Assembly (NCBI RefSeq): GCF_014062315.1
Contig: NZ_JACGLT010000009.1
Span: 74,975-138,974, forward strand
Direction: 5' to 3'
DNA: 64,000 nt
Origin: Gelidibacter maritimus
GTDB lineage: Bacteria; Bacteroidota; Bacteroidia; Flavobacteriales; Flavobacteriaceae
Shown here: positions 35,827-45,201 of the stretch, piece after piece
Layout of the letters: each line of letters opens with the position of its first letter
Numbering within the stretch: the stretch's first letter is position 1
Program-made: the position numbers and the translations under genes
The notes under the pieces: model-generated
What the model was told of the DNA's origin: nothing
Databases searched by the model: none
Seen by the model: only the letters and a program-made list of their open reading frames with translations

Positions 35827-37125
35827 ATGGAACATATTGTTATCATCGGAAATGGTATTTCTGGGGTTACTGCGGCACGACATATTCGAAAGCTTTCCAA
35901 CCATAAAATCACCATAATTTCGGCTGAGACCGAATATTTTTTTTCGCGTACCGCGCTTATGTATATTTATATGGGGCACATGAAATACGAACACACTAAG
36001 CCTTATGAGGATTGGTTTTGGAAAAAAAACAGGATCGACCTAAAATTCGGTTTTGTTAAAAACATTGAGACAAAAAGCAGCACCTTGTATTTTAAAAATG
36101 GCGATACGCTTCAGTATGATAAACTCATCATTTCCACGGGGAGCAAATCCAACAAATTTGGCTGGAAAGGTCAGGATTTGGAAGGCGTTTTAGGTCTGTA
36201 CAGTAAACAGGATGTGGATTTGCTGGAAACACTCGCTCCCAACAATGAGATTTGTAAACGTGCTGTGATTGTCGGTGGTGGATTGATTGGTGTTGAACTG
36301 GCCGAAATGCTGCACACCCGGAAAATCCCCGTGACTTTTTTGGCTCGAGAAGATCATTTTTGGGATAATGTTTTGCCTAGTGGTGACGCTTCGATGATTA
36401 GCCGACATATAGCAAGCCACGGCATTGATCTGAGATTAAAATCCAATTTAAAAGAAATTCAATCGGATGACAATGGACGTGTAAAAGCTGTCGTCATTGA
36501 AGAAACCGATGAAGTCGTTCACTGTAACTTAGTGGGTTTGACGCCAGGTGTCTCTCCAAATATTGATATGGTCAAACAAACCAATATAGAAACTGACCAA
36601 GGTGTTTTGGTGAATCAATTTTTGGAAACCAATATAGAAAACGTCTATGCCATTGGCGATTGCGCCCAACAACGGGAGCCAATTGGCCATAGAAAAGCCA
36701 TTGAACCACTTTGGTACACCGGTAGAATGATGGGCGAAACCGTTGCCCAAACCATTTGTGGCAATAAGATGAAATACAAGCCCGGTCATTGGTTCAATTC
36801 CGCTAAGTTTTTTGATATCGAATATCAAACTTATGGTTGGGTGTTTCCAAAACCAAAAGAAGGAAATGCACATTTTCATTGGAAATATGAAGATGATACC
36901 AAATGCATTACCATAGAATATGAGAACGCTACCAATCAGTTTTTAGGCATCAACACCTTCGGCATACGAATGAAGCATGAGGTTTTTGACCGATGGCTGA
37001 CTGAAAAGCGTTCTGCCGATTATGTGATGGCACATTTGCAGGAAGCCAATTTTGATCCTGAATTCTATAAAACTTTTGAACCAGAGATTTTAGAGCGTTA
37101 TTCTGAATCATTTAGGATGGCTTAA
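35827..37125 (+). CDS. FAD/NAD(P)-dependent pyridine nucleotide-disulfide-type oxidoreductase
   Basis: 432-residue flavoprotein with the fold of rubredoxin reductase and the NirB N-terminus. FAD-binding IIGNGISGVTAARHI (about 5-19), a second nucleotide-binding site AVIVGGGLIGVELAEML (about 147-163) and NVYAIGDCAQQ (about 275-285). No redox-active CxxC is visible, so electrons probably pass to a separate iron-sulfur protein. The next gene, 55 bp downstream, encodes a membrane polyferredoxin-like protein, its likely partner. The intervening gap contains half of a CCTGTCAGG palindrome. Confidence 0.87.
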   Translation: MEHIVIIGNGISGVTAARHIRKLSNHKITIISAETEYFFSRTALMYIYMGHMKYEHTKPYEDWFWKKNRIDLKFGFVKNIETKSSTLYFKNGDTLQYDKLIISTGSKSNKFGWKGQDLEGVLGLYSKQDVDLLETLAPNNEICKRAVIVGGGLIGVELAEMLHTRKIPVTFLAREDHFWDNVLPSGDASMISRHIASHGIDLRLKSNLKEIQSDDNGRVKAVVIEETDEVVHCNLVGLTPGVSPNIDMVKQTNIETDQGVLVNQFLETNIENVYAIGDCAQQREPIGHRKAIEPLWYTGRMMGETVAQTICGNKMKYKPGHWFNSAKFFDIEYQTYGWVFPKPKEGNAHFHWKYEDDTKCITIEYENATNQFLGINTFGIRMKHEVFDRWLTEKRSADYVMAHLQEANFDPEFYKTFEPEILERYSESFRMA

Positions 37126-37180
37126 TCCTACTAATATTAAGACCTGTCAGGTTTTAGGTCTAACCAATAAGAAATCAATC

Positions 37181-38779
37181 ATGAGCAACAAATTAAATCC
37201 GAGCATGTCTCTTGCCAAACCCGACTCGCAGGCACTTTCCAAAACGCAAAAATTGGGAGTCGCCATTGGCGTTATAGGCCTTTTCATTATGATATTGGCA
37301 TTTTTCAATGTCGATTTCCCCAATAAAACCCTGTTTCTATCCTTATCGTTGGGAATGATTACCGTGGGAACCATCATATTTTCCAACAACGCCTATCTCA
37401 CAAAACAAGCAGGAATTAAAAATGATGGTGTTTGGTTCAAATCCATTGCATCACGAGGTTTTTGGGGTTGGATTTTGGGCATTGTACTTACACTGTTTTA
37501 TATCGTCCTCTATTTTAAAGCCGAATGGCTCGGGTTGGCAGCCAAGGGTGAAGCGAATAGCGGACTCGTTGCATTGTTCGACCCTCTCAGCCAATTATTA
37601 AATGGCGGACCAGCCAGCCAATGGTTTGTTTATGGTACACTCTATACAGTAGCAATATTAGTTTTCGGCTATAAATTCATGCTGAAATACCGTCACAACA
37701 AACATCAGCTGTTAAGGACGGTTTCTGTCATGTTCTTTCAACTGGCATTTGCTTTTTTGATACCCGAGTTTATGGCGCGGCTCAATTCTGATTCTTTCAG
37801 TCTTCCTTATTATGATTTAAAAAATATCTGGCCACTTAACTATTATAATTTTGACAAATACCGTGTGGATTCCATGATTGAGGCTGGAGATATCGGATTA
37901 GCATTATTGATTTTTGGGATTTTATCCATATTTGTCATTACGCCAATTTTGACCTATAAATACGGAAAACGTTGGTACTGCTCATGGGTTTGTGGGTGTG
38001 GCGGACTCGCGGAAACTGCTGGAGATCCTTTCAGACACCTGAGCGACAAAACTCAAGTGGCTTGGAAAATTGAACGTTGGGTGGTGCATAGTGTCGTAGT
38101 TTTTGTTACGCTGATGACTACCGCAGTGATCTATTCCTATTTAGGTCATGATTCCAGTAAGTATTGGCTAACAAAAGATGTTTTTCTCCTAAGCGTAGCC
38201 GGCATATTAACTATCGTGTTTGCCTTGGTCATGATTTTTAAGCGTAAAGAACTGGCAAAGGATGCGCAATACGGTGCCATTGGTTATTTTGTAATCATCA
38301 TGGTACTCATTGGTATGCATTATTTTAGCAGTACCAAAGATGTCTTTTTAGTAAAATCTTATACGCTACAATCCTCCTACGGATTTTTAATCGGTGCGAT
38401 ATTTTCAGGGGTGATTGGCGTAGGCTTTTATCCTATTTTTGGAAATCGGGTGTGGTGTCGATTCGGTTGTCCAATGGCCGCTATCTTAGGCTTTCAACAG
38501 CGCTTGTTTTCAAGATTTAGAATTACGACCAACGGAGGACAATGTATTTCTTGTGGCAATTGCTCCACCTATTGCGAAATGGGTATCGACGTACGAGCAT
38601 ACGCCCAAAAAGGTGAAAATATTGTACGAAGCAGCTGTGTAGGTTGCGGAATATGTGCTGCAGTTTGTCCAAGAGGGGTTTTAAAATTAGAGAATGATTC
38701 TTTAAAGGGACGAATCAACAGTAATGATATTTTATTGGGTAATGATGTGGATTTGATGGATCTGGTGAATCAGAGATAG
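37181..38779 (+). CDS. Membrane 4Fe-4S protein (NosR/NapH/CcoG-like)
   Basis: 532-residue inner-membrane electron-transfer protein. About seven membrane segments. The polyferredoxin-membrane signatures are CSWVCGCGG (about 267-275) and VWCRFGCPMAA (about 424-434). Two ferredoxin-type clusters follow: CISCGNCSTYC and CVGCGICAAVCPRG. NosR, NapH and CcoG share this arrangement; this one lacks the periplasmic flavin domain of NosR. It is encoded 55 bp after the flavoprotein and just before glycosyltransferases, so it may feed electrons from the flavoprotein to a membrane process. Acceptor unknown. Confidence 0.85.
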   Translation: MSNKLNPSMSLAKPDSQALSKTQKLGVAIGVIGLFIMILAFFNVDFPNKTLFLSLSLGMITVGTIIFSNNAYLTKQAGIKNDGVWFKSIASRGFWGWILGIVLTLFYIVLYFKAEWLGLAAKGEANSGLVALFDPLSQLLNGGPASQWFVYGTLYTVAILVFGYKFMLKYRHNKHQLLRTVSVMFFQLAFAFLIPEFMARLNSDSFSLPYYDLKNIWPLNYYNFDKYRVDSMIEAGDIGLALLIFGILSIFVITPILTYKYGKRWYCSWVCGCGGLAETAGDPFRHLSDKTQVAWKIERWVVHSVVVFVTLMTTAVIYSYLGHDSSKYWLTKDVFLLSVAGILTIVFALVMIFKRKELAKDAQYGAIGYFVIIMVLIGMHYFSSTKDVFLVKSYTLQSSYGFLIGAIFSGVIGVGFYPIFGNRVWCRFGCPMAAILGFQQRLFSRFRITTNGGQCISCGNCSTYCEMGIDVRAYAQKGENIVRSSCVGCGICAAVCPRGVLKLENDSLKGRINSNDILLGNDVDLMDLVNQR

Positions 38780-38962
38780 TGGTCAGTTTTCAGTCGTCAG
38801 TCCCAGTACTCCCTCTTCACAAAAGCTACGGACAGCCAGGCAGTGTTCTGGGTTCAATTGCTAAGCATATTAACAATCCTTAGTATATCCGTATAAAATC
38901 TCTGTGTCCCATTGTGCAAAACTCCGCATTGCTCTGTATAACTTATTTCAATAAACTATTCT

Positions 38963-38970
38963 TACTTTTG
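38963..38970 (+). promoter_or_regulatory. TAnnTTTG -7 element before glycosyltransferase operon
   Basis: TACTTTTG lies 20 nt before the ATG at 38991 and matches the Bacteroidota -7 consensus; no correctly spaced -33 TTG was seen. It suggests that the glycosyltransferases have a promoter separate from the upstream Fe-S gene. Confidence 0.4.
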
Positions 38971-38990
38971 CCCCAACTTTAAAATATCAA

Positions 38991-39683
38991 ATGCCCAATA
39001 TCAAAGTCATCATTCCCGCTTATAACGAAGCGGACTCCATCGCCCTCGTCATTAATGACATTCCTTCCATAGTTGACGAAGTTATCGTGGTCAACAACAA
39101 TTCCACTGACAAAACCGCTGAAGTTGCCCAGAATGCAGGAGCCACCGTACTGTACCAGCCTCAAATGGGCTACGGTTATGCCTGTTTAAAAGGAATGGAT
39201 TATGTATCTACTCTATCAAAAAAACCAGAAATCATCGTTTTTATGGACGGCGATTATAGTGATTATCCAGAGGAACTCACCCAGATTATCGCGCCAATAC
39301 TTGACAATGATATCGATTTCGTCATAGGCTCAAGAGTCAAGCGCTTACAGGAAAAAGGGTCCATGACGCCACAACAGCACTTTGGAAATTGGCTGGCCAC
39401 TTTTTTAATGCGTATTTTATTTGGCGCCAAATTCACCGATCTCGGACCATTTCGAGCGATAAAATATCAAAAACTATTGGATTTGAAAATGCAGGACAAA
39501 ACCTATGGTTGGACCATTGAAATGCAATTAAAGGCTTTAAAACAAAATTTAACCTATATTGAAGTTCCTGTAAAATATAAAAAAAGAATTGGTGTTTCGA
39601 AAGTATCAGGAACCATAAAAGGTACTATCTTTGCGGGCGTAAAAATCCTAGGTTGGATTTTTAAATACAGTTTTAAGAAATGA
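38991..39683 (+). CDS. GT2 glycosyltransferase, dolichyl-phosphate sugar type
   Basis: 230-residue GT-A enzyme. VIIPAYNEADSIALVINDIP at the N-terminus, the metal-binding MDGDYSDYPEEL (DxD), IDFVIGSRVK and FTDLGPFRAIK are the usual GT2/DPM-like landmarks. There are no strong membrane helices; the C-terminus (KILGWIFKYSF) is amphipathic. It probably transfers a sugar to a polyprenyl phosphate. Its end overlaps the next glycosyltransferase by four bases. Confidence 0.87.
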   Translation: MPNIKVIIPAYNEADSIALVINDIPSIVDEVIVVNNNSTDKTAEVAQNAGATVLYQPQMGYGYACLKGMDYVSTLSKKPEIIVFMDGDYSDYPEELTQIIAPILDNDIDFVIGSRVKRLQEKGSMTPQQHFGNWLATFLMRILFGAKFTDLGPFRAIKYQKLLDLKMQDKTYGWTIEMQLKALKQNLTYIEVPVKYKKRIGVSKVSGTIKGTIFAGVKILGWIFKYSFKK

Positions 39684-41170
39684 TTCTAGAAACCTTAATC
39701 ATAGTTGTTTACACCATTGCCCTCCTCCTTATTTTATTATATGCATTAGCACAACTCAATCTGCTATTCAACTATTTGTCTGCTAGAAAAGCTAAGGATT
39801 CCTCAGAAATTTTTGATTTATCCAATCCTGATGAAGTGCCATTTGTCACTATTCAGCTACCAGTTTATAACGAAATGTACGTTATGGAGCGGCTATTGGA
39901 CAATATTGCCTTAATGGATTATCCCAAGGACAAATTGGAAATTCAGGTTCTTGACGATTCTACCGATGAAACCGTTATAACCACCGCCCAGCATATAGAA
40001 CAACTTAAAAAGACGGGATTGGATATTCAGCATATCCGACGGGTCGATCGCAGTGGCTTTAAGGCAGGTGCGTTAAAAGAAGGTTTAAAAATAGCTAAGG
40101 GCGAATATATTGCCATTTTTGACGCTGATTTTCTACCAAAACCAAATTGGCTAAAACAAACCATTCCATATTTTAAGGATGAAGAGATTGGCGTGGTACA
40201 AACCCGTTGGGGCCATATCAACAGAAACTATTCCATTCTCACCAAAATTCAAGCTTTTGCTTTAGATGCACATTTCACCTTAGAGCAAGTTGGCCGTAAC
40301 AGTAAGGGTCATTTTATCAATTTCAACGGTACCGCTGGCGTATGGCGCAAAGCTTGCATCCTGGATGCCGGGAACTGGGAAGGCGATACTCTAACCGAAG
40401 ATCTGGATTTAAGCTATAGAGCACAACTTAAAAACTGGAAATTCAAATATTTGGAAGATGTTGAAACGCCTGCCGAATTGCCTGTGGTCATTAGCGCCGC
40501 ACGTTCACAGCAATTCCGTTGGAACAAAGGTGGGGCTGAGAATTTCAGAAAAATGATGTGGCGTGTCTTGACCTCTAAGAACATTTCACCAAAAACCAAA
40601 CTCCACGGCCTGCTGCACCTATTAAATAGCACCATGTTTTTAAATGTTTTTTTGGTGGCTATTTTAAGCATCCCTATGCTTTATATTAAAAACGAATATG
40701 CACATTTAAGATTCTATTTTTATTTTATGAGCTTTTTCGTAATGAGCACCATCATCTTTTTTGTCTGCTATTGGATGATGTACCGAGAAATTTATGGTGC
40801 AGGGTTTAAAAACTTTTTTAGTTACGTTTTCTTATTTTTTACGTTCTTCTCTATTGCCATGGGCTTTTCACTCCATAACTCAATTGCCGTTATTGAAGGG
40901 CATATTGGAAAGCGAAGTGAATTTATCCGAACACCAAAATTCAATATTAGTTCTCTAAAAGACAGTTGGAAAGGCAATAAATATCTACGTAAAAAAGTAT
41001 CCATGAACGTCATTTTTGAAGGGGCCCTCATGCTCTACTTCGGATTTGGTCTTTACCTTGCCTTTGCTGTTGGCGATCAAGGAGGCGATTTTGGTCTCTT
41101 CCCATTCCACCTGATGCTTTTTGTCGGATTTGGCTATGTGTTCTTCCAATCATTGACCTCAAAAGTATAA
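39680..41170 (+). CDS. Processive GT2 (cellulose synthase-like) glycosyltransferase
   Basis: 496-residue membrane glycosyltransferase. One N-terminal helix (about 3-25), cytosolic GT-A domain with LDDSTDE, the DxD FDADFLP, TEDLDLSYRA, and the processivity motif QQFRW (Q-x-x-R-W), then four or five C-terminal helices. This matches the CesA/CslA-like group that uses nucleotide sugars to make glycans or glycolipids. Translationally coupled to the upstream GT2 and followed 324 bp later by a GT-C enzyme, so the three may build one surface polysaccharide or glycolipid. Confidence 0.88.
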   Translation: MILETLIIVVYTIALLLILLYALAQLNLLFNYLSARKAKDSSEIFDLSNPDEVPFVTIQLPVYNEMYVMERLLDNIALMDYPKDKLEIQVLDDSTDETVITTAQHIEQLKKTGLDIQHIRRVDRSGFKAGALKEGLKIAKGEYIAIFDADFLPKPNWLKQTIPYFKDEEIGVVQTRWGHINRNYSILTKIQAFALDAHFTLEQVGRNSKGHFINFNGTAGVWRKACILDAGNWEGDTLTEDLDLSYRAQLKNWKFKYLEDVETPAELPVVISAARSQQFRWNKGGAENFRKMMWRVLTSKNISPKTKLHGLLHLLNSTMFLNVFLVAILSIPMLYIKNEYAHLRFYFYFMSFFVMSTIIFFVCYWMMYREIYGAGFKNFFSYVFLFFTFFSIAMGFSLHNSIAVIEGHIGKRSEFIRTPKFNISSLKDSWKGNKYLRKKVSMNVIFEGALMLYFGFGLYLAFAVGDQGGDFGLFPFHLMLFVGFGYVFFQSLTSKV

Positions 41171-41493
41171 CGTATTTTTTATTTGGGCGTTTCCTTTCGG
41201 CCAAACCACAATCCACATAACCAACAAAACAAGGCCGCGCCTCAGGTCGCGCTATCCACTATATCTTTTTGCGCCAGTGGCTTCCCTTCGGTCAGACACT
41301 GGCGTAAAAAGGATGCCGTTTCTATCGCTAACGCAAATTCGCCGGTCAAAAAATTATAAGCTTAGTTCTCAGACCTGACAGGTTTTAAAAACCTGTCAGG
41401 TCTTTTTATAAGACATCAAAATAAACAACTTATCTTGCAACGACAACCAAATCCAGATTTTACGTGTTGAAGTCGGACTTTTTATAGCGTTTA
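41171..41493. repeat. Intergenic G+C-rich repeat element and palindrome
   Basis: No gene. A CCGCGCCTCAGGTCGCGC element at about 41234-41252 is followed by a hairpin GCGCCAGTG/CACTGGCG (41271-41304) with T and A tracts, then GGATGCCG and CGCTAACGC. I believe this type of element is dispersed in flavobacterial genomes. After it comes the 41371 palindrome. No TAnnTTTG promoter was recognised before 41494. Confidence 0.55.
41371..41408 (+). terminator. Palindromic terminator after glycosyltransferase
   Basis: AGACCTGACAGGTTT pairs with AAACCTGTCAGGTCT over 15 perfect bp with a 3-nt loop and is followed by TTTTTATA. It belongs to the same general palindrome type as the REPs at 30619, with CTGACAGG in place of CTTTCAGG. 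It lies 200 bp after the gene stop. Confidence 0.7.
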
Positions 41494-42912
41494 ATGTTCA
41501 ATCCATCAGTTCTAAGATTAAATAGATCGCCCATTCTTTTAGTACTTATAAGTGCTATTCTTTACACCATTTTTGCCTATAATTTGGTGAGAACAGAACA
41601 CACCAAACTAATCGTATTATACACTCTTCTGTTTGTTTTATTCTTTCGGTTAATAAAAAAACACTCAGAAAACTTTAGGCTTTTGGTAATTTTTGCCATT
41701 CTTTTGAGGGTCGTTTTTCTAATGGCAACCCCAAATCTCTCGCAAGATTTCTATCGGTTTATATGGGATGGACGCATGATTATTGAAGGGTTCAATCCTT
41801 ATCTTTATACACCTGAATCGTTTATCAGTATTGGTGAGTTTCCAGTGGCTCAAGCCCAAGCACTCTATCAAGGTATGGGCACACTCAATGCCAGCCACTT
41901 TACCAACTATCCACCAGTAAAACAATTCATTTTTATGATGGCTGCGCTCTTCTCAGGAAACAGTATCTTGGGCTCTGTGTTGGTTTTTAGAATATTTATC
42001 ATTGCTGCCGACATTGGAACACTCTATATTGGAAAAAAGTTGTTGGAACGTCTTAATGCACCTGTGCGCAACATTTTCTGGTATATTCTCAACCCATTTA
42101 TCATCATCGAGTTGACGGGCAATTTGCATTTTGAAGGAATCATGATTTTCTTTCTCATCTTAAGCTTATACCTTTTGCATTTGGGCAAGTGGAAAACTGC
42201 AGCAATCGTCTTTGCGCTATCCGTATCGGTAAAATTAATACCCTTACTTTTCCTGCCACTCTTTTTTCAGTTTTTTATAAAAAATAATACCACTGTCAAC
42301 ATTTCAGATCAACCTGGTATAAAACCAGCTGAGACCGAACTCAGTTTCGCAAAACTCATAGGCTTTTATGGTATTGTTGGCATCACCACCTTGATTTTGT
42401 TCGCCCCTTTTTATTCATCTAATTTCATAAATAATTATTCAGAAACCGTTGGACTTTGGTTCAGCAATTTCGAATTTAATGCAAGTCTTTATTATGTTGC
42501 GCGCGAGATAGGCTATAAATTGACTGGTTACAACGAGATTGCCATTATTGGTAAATTCATCCCGATACTGACTATTTTAACTGTTTTGGCTTTGACGTTT
42601 ATCAGGAAAAACACGAATATCAAACAACTTATAATCAGTATGCTTTTTGCATTAAGCGCTTATTATTTTATGTCCACAACGGTCCATCCTTGGTATTTGG
42701 CAACACTTGTCATCTTATCCGTATTCACCAACTATAAATTCCCCTTGGTGTGGTCATTCATGATTATTTTAAGCTATTTGGCCTATGCCAATACCCAGAA
42801 CACAGAAAATTTATGGATCATCGGACTTCAGTACGTGGTTGTATATGCTACTTTTATATGGGAAGTTTTCATAAAAAGAGACCACTCAAAGCCAGTCTTT
42901 ATTACAGAATGA
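41494..42912 (+). CDS. GT-C fold (GT87/mannosyltransferase-like) membrane glycosyltransferase
   Basis: 472-residue polytopic membrane enzyme with about ten helices. The first extracytoplasmic loop contains SQDFYRFIWDGRMIIEGFNPY, the D-x-x-R-x-x-W-D-G type loop of polyprenyl-phosphate-dependent GT-C enzymes, with the acidic residues expected for catalysis. VHPWYL in a later loop is another GT-C/DUF2029 feature. It would use a lipid-linked sugar, which the upstream DPM-like GT2 could make. The acceptor is unknown. Confidence 0.8.
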   Translation: MFNPSVLRLNRSPILLVLISAILYTIFAYNLVRTEHTKLIVLYTLLFVLFFRLIKKHSENFRLLVIFAILLRVVFLMATPNLSQDFYRFIWDGRMIIEGFNPYLYTPESFISIGEFPVAQAQALYQGMGTLNASHFTNYPPVKQFIFMMAALFSGNSILGSVLVFRIFIIAADIGTLYIGKKLLERLNAPVRNIFWYILNPFIIIELTGNLHFEGIMIFFLILSLYLLHLGKWKTAAIVFALSVSVKLIPLLFLPLFFQFFIKNNTTVNISDQPGIKPAETELSFAKLIGFYGIVGITTLILFAPFYSSNFINNYSETVGLWFSNFEFNASLYYVAREIGYKLTGYNEIAIIGKFIPILTILTVLALTFIRKNTNIKQLIISMLFALSAYYFMSTTVHPWYLATLVILSVFTNYKFPLVWSFMIILSYLAYANTQNTENLWIIGLQYVVVYATFIWEVFIKRDHSKPVFITE

Positions 42913-43255
42913 CGTTAGGGCTCTAAAATCTTGAGATGGGTTAGAGTCAAATCCTCCAGCCTCTCATCAAAGCCAACCTCGTCCTTTGTTACAATTGGTT
43001 TTAACTTTGTAGGTCCCTTTAAGATTCTGAAGTAGAAAACGGAAGTATCTAAAGGAAAAGGCGGCACGGACTATACCAAAAGGCATCATACCGAAATGGC
43101 CTTTAAAAATTACAATTTGCTAATATTTTCAATGTTGTATAGCAATTGTTCGTTTTATGGAAATTTGGCACATCAAGCACATACTTTTCCACCTGGTCTT
43201 GCAAAGGTTTACACCTGAAGTCCAATTAAGAATCAAGTCTATAGACATTTATTTA
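42913..43255. other. Intergenic region without recognisable gene
   Basis: No feature with clear support. One stretch (43047-43218) stays open for about 57 codons and includes a 40-codon frame from an ATG, but it has no family resemblance that I can see and its base composition is like the surrounding noncoding DNA. It may be a gene remnant. Confidence 0.3.
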
Positions 43256-43669
43256 TTAAACATTGAAGATATCTGATAATTCATCAAAACATTTAAATTC
43301 AACTGTAAAGTCGTTTGGATCTTTGACAAAGAACGACTGATGCTCTCCTGTTTTGTTTTCCAAAAACTTTACTTGTGAGACAATGGATACGTTTTTAGAT
43401 TTCAAACGCTCCAGAACAGTGTTCCAGTCTTCCTTTTTCAATATCACACCAAAATGGAAAGACGGTAAAATATCGCCATTAAAATTATAACTGTTAGAGT
43501 CAAATTTAAACGGTCCACATTCGGTAAAGGTCATTTGATGTCCAAACAAATTGATGTCTGCCCATTTTACAGCAGAGCGACCAATGTCAGCTCCAAGAAC
43601 ATCATTATAAAACTGTCGGGTTTTGCTGATGCTTACACAAGGTAAGGCGAGATGAAATAATGTTGCCAT
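43256..43669 (-). CDS. VOC-family (glyoxalase fold) protein
   Basis: 137-residue vicinal-oxygen-chelate protein. FHLALPCVSISKTRQFYNDVLG opens the first beta-alpha-beta-beta-beta unit; likely metal ligands are H6, H72 (PSFHFGV) and E123 (FTVEFK), and the segment QSFFVKDPNDFTVEFK is typical of the family. Single gene on the minus strand, convergent with the glycosyltransferase. Substrate unknown: dioxygenase, glyoxalase or resistance protein are all possible. Confidence 0.83.
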   Translation of the reverse strand: MATLFHLALPCVSISKTRQFYNDVLGADIGRSAVKWADINLFGHQMTFTECGPFKFDSNSYNFNGDILPSFHFGVILKKEDWNTVLERLKSKNVSIVSQVKFLENKTGEHQSFFVKDPNDFTVEFKCFDELSDIFNV

Positions 43670-43780
43670 AAGCTCTTTGTTTTCAACCTATTATTAATGC
43701 ACTTAGGTTAAAGTTACGTTATTTTTAGACACATCATTAGGTTCTATTTGTCTTTTTTTCCCATCTCTTATAGCCTCTAC

Positions 43781-43811
43781 AAAAAAAAGTTGCTCGTAAT
43801 GAGCAACTTTT
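43781..43811 (-). terminator. Intrinsic terminator of the polyamine operon
   Basis: On the minus strand AAAAGTTGCTC and GAGCAACTTTT form a perfect 11-bp stem with a 5-nt loop followed by T8. It lies about 60 nt beyond the stop of the last gene of the operon. Confidence 0.85.
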
Positions 43812-43870
43812 AAGTCAATATAGTATCAAGATCTATATAAATAGACCATAGTATTGTATTTTAATCAGCA

Positions 43871-44218
43871 CTAATCTAGGTCATCGTCAATATCCTCCAA
43901 TTCCATATCAGGATCATCCTCACCCAAAGCCGGATCTTGCACTGCATCTGGATCATCCTCTTCAAACTCTTCATAATCATCTTCATCATAGTTCTCCATG
44001 GTCAACTGAAGCTTGGTACTGACTTTAACCAAGTACTTTGTGTCACTTGTTGTAACTTCCACAGCTTCTACTATTTCATTGTTGGCATTTTTGAAAGTTA
44101 TGATATTATCATCATCATAACCATCAGGATACTTTTCAACCAACAAAGAGAGGATTTCTGGTGTCAATTTTTTAAAATCGACGATAACGCGTTTTAGATT
44201 GTCTCTTTTGTTCCTCAT
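43871..44218 (-). CDS. Acidic-tailed small protein in polyamine operon
   Basis: 115 residues of unknown function. The N-terminal part (about 8-78) has alternating strands and helices (RVIVDFKKLTPEILSLLVEKYP, TKYLVKVSTKL). The C-terminal third is almost all Asp and Glu (YDEDDYEEFEEDDPD). Only two bases separate it from the deoxyhypusine-synthase-like gene upstream, so it belongs to that operon. An acidic tail could bind polyamines or basic partners, but this is speculation. I recall similar proteins in other Flavobacteriia but cannot verify this here. Confidence 0.7.
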   Translation of the reverse strand: MRNKRDNLKRVIVDFKKLTPEILSLLVEKYPDGYDDDNIITFKNANNEIVEAVEVTTSDTKYLVKVSTKLQLTMENYDEDDYEEFEEDDPDAVQDPALGEDDPDMELEDIDDDLD

Positions 44219-44220
44219 AA

Positions 44221-45201
44221 TTACATGTCTAATATATAGGCAAATATAAGTGGTGCAACAATAGTGGCATCACTTTCTATTATAAATTTCGGGGTATCAA
44301 CATTTAATTTCCCCCAGGTTATTTTTTCATTAGGAACGGCTCCTGAATATGATCCATAGCTTGTAGTAGAATCACTGATCTGACAGAAATAACTCCAGAA
44401 TGGTGTATCTGGTCGTTCCATGTCCTGATACAACATTGGTACCACACATATTGGGAAATCTCCCGCAATGCCACCACCAATTTGGAAGAATCCAATACCG
44501 TTTTCAGAATTATCAGTGTACCAATCTGCTAAGAATGTCATATATTCTATTCCCGATTTCATGGTACTTGCTTTTAATTCTCCTTTAAGAACATAGCTGG
44601 CGAAAATATTACCCATGGTACTGTCTTCCCAACCTGGTACAATTATAGGTAAATTTTTCTCTGCTGCAGCAAACATCCAAGAATTTTTTATATCAATTTC
44701 GTAGTATTCTTCAAGCACACCGCTCAACAACATTTTGTACATAAATTCATGTGGGAAAAAACGTTCGCCCTTATCTTCGGCGTCCTTCCAGATTTTGAAA
44801 ATATGTTTCTGCAAACGTCGGAAAGCCTCTTCTTCCGGAATACACGTATCGGTAACTCTATTCAAGCCTTTTTCCATCAAGTCCCATTCATCTTGAGGGG
44901 TCAAATCACGATAATTTGGCACGCGTTTGTAATGTGAATGCGCTACCAAATTCATGATGTCCTCTTCAAGATTGGCACCTGTACTTGAAATAATATGCAC
45001 TTTATCTTCACGGATCATTTCCGCAAATATCTTACCTATCTCAGCCGTACTCATTGCTCCGGCCAAAGACACTAACATCTTTGAGCCTTGGGCCAATTGA
45101 GCCTCGTAGCCTTTGGCAGCATCTACTAATGCAGCAGCATTAAAATGAAGATAGTACTTTTCAATGAATTTAGAAATTTCTCCTTTATTAGTTGTCGTCA
45201 T
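44221..45201 (-). CDS. Deoxyhypusine synthase-like protein (bacterial DHS homologue)
   Basis: 326-residue NAD+-dependent aminobutyl-transfer enzyme homologue. The Lys that forms the imine intermediate in deoxyhypusine synthase (in human WGKI) is conserved as K298 in EKITWGKLNVDT. NAD-site stretches are VSLAGAMSTAEIG, ISSTGANLEED and IGGGIAGDFPI. Bacteria have no eIF5A, so homologues act on free polyamines, for example as homospermidine or spermidine-type synthases. The ATG at 45201 (MTTTNKGEIS) is used; it overlaps the speB 3' end by 14 bases. Upstream in-frame starts lie inside speB. Position downstream of speA-speB supports a polyamine role. Confidence 0.85.
   Translation of the reverse strand: MTTTNKGEISKFIEKYYLHFNAAALVDAAKGYEAQLAQGSKMLVSLAGAMSTAEIGKIFAEMIREDKVHIISSTGANLEEDIMNLVAHSHYKRVPNYRDLTPQDEWDLMEKGLNRVTDTCIPEEEAFRRLQKHIFKIWKDAEDKGERFFPHEFMYKMLLSGVLEEYYEIDIKNSWMFAAAEKNLPIIVPGWEDSTMGNIFASYVLKGELKASTMKSGIEYMTFLADWYTDNSENGIGFFQIGGGIAGDFPICVVPMLYQDMERPDTPFWSYFCQISDSTTSYGSYSGAVPNEKITWGKLNVDTPKFIIESDATIVAPLIFAYILDM

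Noticed and set aside
43047-43218. Open frame upstream of the VOC gene
   Set aside because: Short, no homologous motif and composition like noncoding DNA; listed only as a possible remnant.
43937-44197. 86-residue plus-strand frame with many Ile residues
   Set aside because: Antisense shadow of the acidic-tailed protein; Asp/Glu codons read backwards give the Ile-rich sequence.
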